Under the pieces are notes generated by a model that was not told where the DNA came from, searched no databases, and saw nothing but the letters and a program-made list of their open reading frames with translations. 6,919 bases of DNA, from the NCBI GenBank assembly GCA_014379065.1, contig JACMMM010000583.1, positions 1 to 6,919 on the forward strand, written 5' to 3'. Positions 1 through 4,588 of the stretch are shown here, piece by piece; the stretch's first letter is position 1; every line of letters starts with the position of its first letter. The position numbers and the translations under genes were made by a program. Source of the stretch: Saprospiraceae bacterium (lineage in GTDB: Bacteria > Bacteroidota > Bacteroidia > Chitinophagales > Saprospiraceae).

Positions 1-2
1 AC

Positions 3-92
3 GTAAAGCCCTTACAAACAATCAAGTATAATTCTATTGAACAGCTTCGCAAAGAGCTGTCCCTAAAAATCCAAGCCTTCATTATGGATTGA
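3..92 (+). CDS. Possible C-terminal end of an upstream gene (partial, unidentified)
   Basis: An open frame runs from the window edge to a TGA at 90-92 and encodes 29 residues ending in SLKIQAFIMD. The composition (YNSIEQLRKEL, amphipathic and Lys/Leu-rich) looks like a real protein end rather than noise, but the fragment is too short to assign to a family. It stops 38 bp before the ATG of the DUF433 gene, and a promoter-like TACATTTG lies in that gap, so the two genes need not be co-transcribed. It could equally be a chance open frame. Confidence 0.35.
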   Translation, partial: VKPLQTIKYNSIEQLRKELSLKIQAFIMD

Positions 93-99
93 TATTCAG

Positions 100-107
100 T
101 ACATTTG
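100..107 (+). promoter_or_regulatory. Bacteroidota-type -7 promoter element (TACATTTG)
   Basis: TACATTTG matches the TAnnTTTG -7 consensus used by the Bacteroidota primary sigma factor. It lies 23 bp before the ATG at 131, which would leave a short 5' leader of about 15-20 nt. I see no convincing TTG -33 element at the usual spacing, so the call rests on the -7 box and its position. It also argues for the ATG at 131 rather than the TTG at 89, which lies upstream of the box. Confidence 0.5.
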
Positions 108-130
108 TAGTCCACTACCAAATTCTACGC

Positions 131-367
131 ATGGAATCCTCCTTTCCCAACTTCCCTCGAATTGTAGTCAGCCAAGAGATTTGTACGGGCAAACCACGTA
201 TCAAAGGCACACGTATCCCAGTCAGTTCAGTATTGGCTTACCTTGCTGGCGGCATGAGCGTGGAAGATTTCATATTAGAATTCCATGGGGTAAAAAAAGA
301 AGATGTCTTGCAAGCGATTGCTTTCGCAAATGACTACATCGTCCCGCCTGAAAAAGTTGTCGTATAA
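131..367 (+). CDS. DUF433 family protein (antitoxin-like)
   Basis: This 78-residue protein matches the DUF433 family (COG2442), small helix-turn-helix-like proteins annotated as antitoxin components. The diagnostic block is at residues 12-30: an ICTGKPRIKGTRIPVSSVL stretch corresponding to the family pattern GkPvIrGTRipV. It is followed by the helical segment LAGGMSVEDFILEFHGVKKEDVLQAIAFA. The length is normal for the family. I chose ATG 131 because an in-frame TTG at 89 would add 14 atypical residues and would start upstream of the TACATTTG box. DUF433 genes often precede a PIN-like DUF5615 toxin gene, but here the next gene begins 31 bp later and is a polyphosphate kinase, so this copy has no visible toxin partner. 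The short gap and the lack of an obvious promoter suggest read-through into that kinase gene. Its regulatory target is unknown. Confidence 0.88.
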   Translation: MESSFPNFPRIVVSQEICTGKPRIKGTRIPVSSVLAYLAGGMSVEDFILEFHGVKKEDVLQAIAFANDYIVPPEKVVV

Positions 368-397
368 CCAAATCCACCAATACTCACCTCAACATCT

Positions 398-1138
398 ATG
401 ATCAAACTCTCCACCATCTCCACCGAAGCGCCCAAAAATCTCGAAAAAAAAGACCTGAAAGATGAAACCCTACGCCTCGTAGAGCGCCTCGGGGAGCTTC
501 AAAACATAATGTACGCGGAGGGCAAACACTCTATGCTGATCATCTTGCAAGGCATGGACGGGAGCGGCAAAGACGGGGCCGTACGCAATGTGTTCCACAA
601 CTGCACCATCGCGGGGATGGATATGGTGAGCTATAAAAAACCGAGCGAAGAGGAGTTCGCTCACGACTTTTTGTGGCGGGTACACAAATGGGTGCCAGAA
701 AAGGGCATGACCACGATTTTCAACCGCAGCCATTACGAGGATATTTTGATCCAACGCGTACACAAGTGGATTGACATGGAGCGCGTGGAGAAGCGCATGG
801 CGGCCATCAATGCCTTTGAAGACTTGATTCAATTCGACAACAACACCTTGATTTTCAAGTTCTACATGCACATTTCGTTTGAAGAACAAGGCATCCAACT
901 TCAACAGCGCCTTGATGACCCGACCAAATACTGGAAGCACAATGCGGGTGACTGGGAGGAGCGCAAACTCTGGGACAAGTACATGGAAGCCTACGAATAT
1001 GCCATCAACAAAAGCACCACTCCTTGGTACATTTGTCCGGTGGATAACCGCTGGTACCGCGATTATTTCATGGCCAAAACCATCGTAAATGCCTTGGAAA
1101 AATTGGACATGAAACTGCCCGTGCCGGAGAAAAAATGA
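398..1138 (+). CDS. ppk2: Polyphosphate kinase 2 family protein (polyphosphate:nucleotide phosphotransferase)
   Basis: A 246-residue cytoplasmic kinase of the PPK2 family, which transfers phosphate between polyphosphate and nucleotides (AMP, ADP or GDP depending on class). The P-loop core is visible: Walker A GMDGSGKDG at residues 52-60 and the second motif IFNRSHYEDIL at 107-117. The lid region follows, with LQQRLDDPTKYWK (168-180), DWEERKLWDKYMEAYE (185-200) and TPWYICPVDNRWYRDY (208-223). The length is close to the single-domain PPK2 size, so it appears complete. The FNRSHYED form resembles the branch often annotated as polyphosphate--nucleotide phosphotransferase and looks closer to class III than to the FDRSWYN form; the class is inference. 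The ATG at 398 lacks a Shine-Dalgarno sequence, as is usual in this phylum. It lies 31 bp after the DUF433 gene and is followed by a hairpin at 1152-1188 that could end the transcript. A 224-codon open frame on the opposite strand is a shadow. Confidence 0.95.
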   Translation: MIKLSTISTEAPKNLEKKDLKDETLRLVERLGELQNIMYAEGKHSMLIILQGMDGSGKDGAVRNVFHNCTIAGMDMVSYKKPSEEEFAHDFLWRVHKWVPEKGMTTIFNRSHYEDILIQRVHKWIDMERVEKRMAAINAFEDLIQFDNNTLIFKFYMHISFEEQGIQLQQRLDDPTKYWKHNAGDWEERKLWDKYMEAYEYAINKSTTPWYICPVDNRWYRDYFMAKTIVNALEKLDMKLPVPEKK

Positions 1139-1151
1139 GATCAAATTAATG

Positions 1152-1188
1152 CCCGCGTTCGTACCGCCTATGGCGGCACTACGGCGGG
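1152..1188. terminator. Three-segment hairpin downstream of the PPK2 gene
   Basis: Three nested inverted segments are visible: CCCGC (1152-1156) with GCGGG (1184-1188), CGTA (1160-1163) with TACG (1180-1183), and CCGCC (1164-1168) with GGCGG (1172-1176) around a TAT loop. Two 3-nt bulges, GTT on the left and CAC on the right, separate the paired blocks. The hairpin starts 13 bp after the PPK2 stop codon and could act as a terminator or RNA 3'-end stabiliser, but no T-run follows. Instead GGGTAAA-type repeat sequence follows, so it may simply be part of that intergenic repeat family. Confidence 0.55.
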
Positions 1189-1193
1189 TAAAC

Positions 1194-1227
1194 GGGTAAA
1201 AATGTGGTCAATGTGACAAATGTGGTC
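1194..1227 (+). repeat. Intergenic repeat, left copy (GGGTAAAAATGTGG core)
   Basis: The first 22 bases (1194-1215) recur exactly as their reverse complement at 2873-2894 on the far side of the PhoX-like gene. The similarity continues with AAATGTGGTC (1218-1227), which matches the reverse complement of 2861-2870, apart from a short difference (AC here, GGC there). The unit alternates TGTGGTCAATGTG-like words. It lies between the PPK2 hairpin and a second hairpin that carries the likely start codon of the next gene. No transposase is associated with it. Confidence 0.8.
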
Positions 1228-1253
1228 CCTGCCTTCGTTAAAGCTATGGCAGG
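1228..1253. repeat. Hairpin repeat overlapping the likely start codon of the PhoX-like gene
   Basis: CCTGCC (1228-1233) and GGCAGG (1248-1253) form a 6-bp stem with a 14-nt loop. The sequence continues as TAAAAATGTG, the same core as the neighbouring repeat. The segment resembles 2919-2946 in the same orientation: both contain a TTCGnTAAnGCT word followed by GGCAG and TTAAAAA or GTAAAAA. The G of the proposed ATG (1246-1248) is the first base of the right stem arm, so a folded mRNA could partly mask initiation. That regulatory role is inference. Confidence 0.6.
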
Positions 1254-2850
1254 TAAAAATGTGACAAACTCTCGTTGGGCAAGTGTCCTGTTTTTTTGCC
1301 TGATTATTTTTCCGCTCGCCGCGCAAAACATAAGTGTTTTCACGTCCGTAGTACCTACAAGCCAAACCGGACATCTTGTATTACCGCCTACCCATGATTT
1401 TCAGGTGCTGGCGCAAACGGGCGACACATTGGCCGACGGTTCTACTTTGAGATACGCACCGGACTTCACGGCATTTGTTCCAAAAAACGAACGGAGCGAC
1501 CGAGGCTACCTTTCTATCAACCACGAGATTGCGGGCCTACAGGGAGGAGTTACTGTTTTTGACCTGGCATTCGACCCACTGAATCAAATTTGGGAAATTA
1601 CCCATGGCCTCCCCATTGATTTTTCGGGCGCCGGCGGCATCAGCCGACCCTGCTCTGGCACGGTAACGCCTTGGGGCACTGTCATTTCCGGCGAAGAATA
1701 CATCCTGACCTCTGATCTGGACAGCAACGGCTACAACGATGCCGGCTGGCTGATAGAATCCCGCCCCAGCGACCGGCAGTTCGTTCAGAAAATCTGGAAA
1801 GCGGGCAATGCCTGGCACGAAAACTGCGCCATTGCCTCCGACCAAAAAACAGTCTACTGGGGTGCCGACGACTATAGCAGAGGCTATGTTTTCAAGTATG
1901 TGGCGACGCAAAAAACGCAATTGGCCGAAGGCACACTTTTTGTACTGGTGCGCGATGATTCTACATCATCCACGGCCACTTGGGCACCGGTGCCAAATGC
2001 TACGCCAACCCAATGCAATAATGTCAATACATATTGCCAACAGCTAGGCGCCTGGAATTTTTCAGGAATTGAAGACGTGGAGATCGGTCTTTACGACAAA
2101 ATCTATTTCGCCGCAAAATACAGCGGGCGGATTTGGAGGTTTAAAGACAACGGTGCTACAGTTTCAGACTTGGAGGTTTTTGTCGAAAACACACAATACC
2201 CAATTTCCACTGCCAACGGTATAAAATGGACGCAATGGGGCACGGGTGCCGACAACCTGGCTTTCGACAACGCCAACAACCTTTGGGTGTTGCAAGACGG
2301 TGGCGACAACCACATTTGGATGGTCAAACCAAGTCACACCGCTGCCAAACCAAAAATCTCGCTTTTTGCTACCACACCGGGTGGCGGCGAACCTACGGGC
2401 ATCACCTTCACTCCAAACAAACGCTTCATGTTCCTCTCGTTCCAGAACCCAAGTATCGTCAATGGGGACACCGTGTTGGACGTAACGGGGAAGCGCGTGG
2501 TGTTCAACCGGGGCACAACCGTCGTAATCGCACGGAAAGAATTCCTCGGTATGAGCATCAACGAATGCATGAAAGCCGAACCTGAGATAAACACTACGGC
2601 TACTAAATTCGTGCTCTCGCCCAACCCTACAAAATCAGGTAAAGTAGTCCTGATCTCTGCGGCATTTTCAATGGGGGAACAGGTAGACATCGCAGTTTTT
2701 GACCCGACAAGTGCGATTTGCCACACTTCCAAGCATCTCGCCGATGGAAATAAAATCGCCCTTGATTTTCTACCGAAAGTCAAGGGCGTGTATGTTGTGC
2801 GAGTTATTTTGGAAGGGAAAATGGGCGTTGAAACTTTGATCGTGGAGTAA
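1246..2850 (+). CDS. Secreted PhoX/DUF839-like phosphatase-family protein with T9SS type A sorting domain
   Basis: From ATG 1246 the product is 534 residues. It has a signal peptide (hydrophobic WASVLFFCLIIFPLAAQ, cleavage near residue 26), a long beta-propeller-like region and a C-terminal type A T9SS sorting domain (FVLSPNPTKSGK from about residue 455 to the end, finishing GVYVVRVILEGKMGVETLIVE). PhoX-like signatures in order are INHE (about 91-94), RPCSGTVTPWGT with SGEE (134-151), WHEN (190-193), GADDYSRGYVFKYV (206-219), ADNLAFD and NNLWVLQDGGDN (335-355) and GGEPTGITFTPN (380-391). PhoX enzymes are secreted Ca/Fe-dependent phosphomonoesterases with an iron-liganding Cys; the Cys in RPCSGTVTPWG is a candidate equivalent. 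Export across the outer membrane by T9SS is expected. Catalytic activity is inferred, since DUF839 includes uncharacterised members. The start is uncertain: the frame stays open upstream to GTG 1204 inside repeat DNA, and GTG 1261 would also keep the signal peptide. The PPK2 neighbour fits a phosphate theme. Confidence 0.85.
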   Translation: MAGKNVTNSRWASVLFFCLIIFPLAAQNISVFTSVVPTSQTGHLVLPPTHDFQVLAQTGDTLADGSTLRYAPDFTAFVPKNERSDRGYLSINHEIAGLQGGVTVFDLAFDPLNQIWEITHGLPIDFSGAGGISRPCSGTVTPWGTVISGEEYILTSDLDSNGYNDAGWLIESRPSDRQFVQKIWKAGNAWHENCAIASDQKTVYWGADDYSRGYVFKYVATQKTQLAEGTLFVLVRDDSTSSTATWAPVPNATPTQCNNVNTYCQQLGAWNFSGIEDVEIGLYDKIYFAAKYSGRIWRFKDNGATVSDLEVFVENTQYPISTANGIKWTQWGTGADNLAFDNANNLWVLQDGGDNHIWMVKPSHTAAKPKISLFATTPGGGEPTGITFTPNKRFMFLSFQNPSIVNGDTVLDVTGKRVVFNRGTTVVIARKEFLGMSINECMKAEPEINTTATKFVLSPNPTKSGKVVLISAAFSMGEQVDIAVFDPTSAICHTSKHLADGNKIALDFLPKVKGVYVVRVILEGKMGVETLIVE

Positions 2851-2859
2851 GAACGCATT

Positions 2860-2894
2860 GACCACATTTGCCCACATTGACCACATTTTTACCC
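2860..2894 (-). repeat. Intergenic repeat, right copy (inverted)
   Basis: Read on the minus strand this segment carries the same GGGTAAAAATGTGG core as 1194-1227, with 22 identical bases (2873-2894 against 1194-1215), then a second AAATGTGGTC word and ATGC. It begins 10 bp after the stop codon of the PhoX-like gene, so the gene is bracketed by inverted copies. The match with the 1243-1262 copy also extends outward: GCTATGGCGGG here against GCTATGGCAGG there. Confidence 0.8.
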
Positions 2895-2977
2895 GCCATA
2901 GCATCTCGCTGCCGCCACTGTCTTCGCTAAGGCTTCGGCAGTTAAAAAGGCTGAGGCGAGTAAAAAGCGATGGCGGG
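2892..2977. terminator. Long nested hairpin between convergent genes
   Basis: Three nested perfect arms are visible: CCCGCCAT (2892-2899) with ATGGCGGG (2970-2977), CTCGC (2905-2909) with GCGAG (2956-2960), and CTGCCG (2909-2914) with CGGCAG (2936-2941). The third pair shares one base with the second. The element fills the space between the end of the PhoX-like gene (2850) and the stop of the minus-strand gene (2980), where a bidirectional terminator would be expected. Two TTAAAAA or GTAAAAA words in the right half tie it to the neighbouring repeat family, so it may instead be a REP-like mobile hairpin. Confidence 0.6.
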
Positions 2978-2979
2978 AA

Positions 2980-3756
2980 TTAGTTGCGTCTCCCACCTGC
3001 CGGATTTGGGTAAAAACGGTCTGCTTCCACATTTTTTCCGAATATTTTACAGCGCACATAAACTTGCGCCCCGTAGGTCGTCATGCGCGCACTGCGCACG
3101 ATTTTGTCCGTGAGGTCAAGTTCGTAGTAGGCCTCCACGCCTACGCTCCAGCGATAATACCAATCGAGGGTTCGGGCGAAGCCTAATCGAATCGCACATA
3201 AATCCCCGGAAGGGCGGCCAAGGGGTTTCACAGGTGCAAAAAACGAAGCGGCATTATCTCGTTGTTCACTCACTCCAATACTGTTTACGATGGTGTTGGC
3301 GCCAAACCCAAAGTCTTGGATCACATATTTATAGCCACCCAAGAAGGAGAAATACCAAGTGCTGTCAGAGAGGTAAATGTCTTTGCCCAAGCCCAGCGTG
3401 ACGGCATAAGAAACTCTGGTATAGGATGAAGGAGAAGACATGGCTTCTCCGAGCGCTTTTATCGGCCAATCACGATAAGTCAGCATTGCCGAAAACCCCA
3501 TACGTGGCTGTCCAAAGTGGTCTTTAATTTTGTAAGTTTCGAGAAATTGGTCCCAGGTATAGTCGTCTTGGCCACCATGCGAAAATGCAACAAAATCATA
3601 AAGGTTGTAAAGTGGGGTGGTTCGAAAGTCTGTTTTGTGGGCCAACTCAGAGTAACCACCACTCATACTCACATTGAGGTTGAGGTGCTTGAGTTGGGCA
3701 AAAGCCATTTGGCAGAGCAGCATAACAGCGGCAAAAACAGCGTATTTCTTTTGCAT
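2980..3756 (-). CDS. Exported protein of unknown function, possibly an outer-membrane beta-barrel
   Basis: From the ATG at 3754-3756 this is a 258-residue protein with a clear signal peptide, MQKKYAVFAAVMLLCQMAFAQ, cut after AFA. I do not recognise the family. The mature part is rich in aromatic and alternating hydrophobic/polar residues (SYAVTLGLGKDIYL, STWYFSFLGGYKYV, RWSVGVEAYYELDL, TYGAQVYVRCKIFG), the pattern of antiparallel strands in outer-membrane beta-barrels or periplasmic beta-sandwiches. There is no lipobox or T9SS tail. The open frame extends 48 codons further upstream, but that extension lacks protein character and would bury the signal peptide, so I reject it. The gene is convergent with the PhoX-like gene and ends 2 bp from the long hairpin; its upstream region is shared with the divergent lipoprotein gene. 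Function is not assignable from sequence alone. Confidence 0.78.
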   Translation of the reverse strand: MQKKYAVFAAVMLLCQMAFAQLKHLNLNVSMSGGYSELAHKTDFRTTPLYNLYDFVAFSHGGQDDYTWDQFLETYKIKDHFGQPRMGFSAMLTYRDWPIKALGEAMSSPSSYTRVSYAVTLGLGKDIYLSDSTWYFSFLGGYKYVIQDFGFGANTIVNSIGVSEQRDNAASFFAPVKPLGRPSGDLCAIRLGFARTLDWYYRWSVGVEAYYELDLTDKIVRSARMTTYGAQVYVRCKIFGKNVEADRFYPNPAGGRRN

Positions 3757-4077
3757 AATAAAAAAGTGGGATGGTTGGTGAATGAAGAAACGATCCACCG
3801 AGAGCGTATTCGGATTAAACTGCGTTACGTTAGACGCGAAAAGCGAACGAAGGTACGAATTGCAATAATTATTCCAGATGAAAAAATGAAAGTCAACCAA
3901 ATGTGAAGAAAACAGCCAAAACTTAAACGATGTCTTAATACTCTTTCTTAGTGTGGAGTTAAAGGGGGGGATTGGGCGGCAATATTTCGGAAGCCTTTGA
4001 CATTTATGCGCCGTCTGACTTCAAACGGACAATTTCTTAACCCGTATCGTTTCACCTTTATCAATCTTTCATTCATT
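3757..4077. other. Divergent intergenic region without a gene
   Basis: About 320 bp separate two divergently transcribed genes, so it should hold promoters for both. I find no perfect TAnnTTTG box on either strand; the nearest on the minus strand is TACCTTCG (3855 to 3848), one mismatch and no suitable -33 element. A run of seven G residues lies at 3964-3970. Open frames here are extensions of the flanking genes or antisense shadows. No RNA gene or repeat was recognised. Confidence 0.6.
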
Positions 4078-4482
4078 ATGAAAAACGCAGTTTTAAACCT
4101 TGCTGCTTTCCTGTTGCTGGCCTCCGCCTTCGTCGCCTGCAAAAAAGAAAAAACCTTCAAAGACGAACTCGTCGGCCATTGGCTTTCCGCACAAGTCACT
4201 GTCGGCGGGACAGACGCTACTCCTTCCTATGCCTTTGACCTAAATCTGGAAGAAAGTCACGAATTCAGCCTGGACGTGACGACAACCGTGCCGCTCGCAG
4301 GCAAATCCACCCAATCGTTCAGCGGTGATTGGAGCGAAGACCAGACCAAAAAAGACGTTACGCTCGATTACAGCAATGGTGACCAAAAAACCTGGGATAT
4401 TGTTGCTGTTTCCGAGACCAGTATGACGGCAGAGCTTATTGAGAACAACACAAAATATCAGGTAAAATTCGAGCGGCAATAG
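4078..4482 (+). CDS. Small lipoprotein, lipocalin-like
   Basis: A 134-residue protein with a lipoprotein signal peptide: MKNAVLNLAAFLLLASAFVAC, with the lipidated Cys at residue 21 preceded by FVA. After it come KKEKTFKDELVGHW and a beta-rich body (FDLNLEESHEFSLDV, TQSFSGDWSEDQTKKDVTLDY, DIVAVSETSMTAELIENNTKYQVKF). The LVGHW opening followed by about eight strands of this kind fits small Bacteroidota lipoproteins annotated as lipocalin-like or DUF5004-like; the exact family is uncertain. The residues after the Cys are basic rather than acidic, so there is no obvious surface-export signal and a periplasm-facing location is the simpler guess. ATG 4078 is chosen because it begins the signal peptide; the frame stays open upstream to 3997, but that part is not signal-like. 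It is convergent with the large gene at 4589-6841. The ligand is unknown. Confidence 0.82.
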   Translation: MKNAVLNLAAFLLLASAFVACKKEKTFKDELVGHWLSAQVTVGGTDATPSYAFDLNLEESHEFSLDVTTTVPLAGKSTQSFSGDWSEDQTKKDVTLDYSNGDQKTWDIVAVSETSMTAELIENNTKYQVKFERQ

Positions 4483-4489
4483 TTTGTTT

Positions 4490-4585
4490 AGAATGTTGAG
4501 GGGTTGAGATTGTTGAGAGTTGAGGATATGGAAAAGAATGGGGTTATCACTCCCCGCCCTCAACTCTCAACCTCCTCAACATTCT
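4490..4585. terminator. Large imperfect inverted repeat, TTGAG-rich, between convergent genes
   Basis: The left arm (4490-4525) and the reverse complement of the right arm (4558-4585) share AGAATGTTGAGG, then GGTTGAG, then AGTTGAGG. That gives 27 paired positions interrupted by a 1-nt bulge and a 9-nt insertion on the left (ATTGTTGAG). The loop (4526-4557) carries a small GGGG/CCCC hairpin. It begins 8 bp after the lipoprotein stop and ends 3 bp before the stop of the minus-strand gene, so a bidirectional terminator is the simplest reading. No T-run follows on either strand. The arms are built of TTGAG-type repeats. Confidence 0.7.
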
Positions 4586-4588
4586 CAA

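Noticed and set aside
89..130. TTG start for the DUF433 gene
   Set aside because: It adds 14 atypical residues, precedes the TACATTTG promoter box, and the ATG at 131 gives the normal family length.
470..1144. Long minus-strand open frame opposite PPK2
   Set aside because: It lies wholly antisense to a strongly supported kinase gene and shows no family features or signal.
1204..1245. Upstream GTG start for the PhoX-like gene
   Set aside because: These codons lie inside the dispersed repeat and translate to a non-signal-like leader before the signal peptide.
1194..2894. Transposon or insertion sequence with terminal inverted repeats
   Set aside because: The enclosed gene is a PhoX-like protein, not a transposase. 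The repeat also occurs in additional partial copies inside and outside the ends, which suits a dispersed repeat better.
3848..3855. Minus-strand promoter TACCTTCG for the exported protein
   Set aside because: It has one mismatch to TAnnTTTG, no suitable -33 element, and would leave a leader of more than 80 nt.
3517..3906. 129-codon plus-strand open frame
   Set aside because: It runs opposite the N-terminal half of the exported protein gene and its upstream region, and has no recognisable features.
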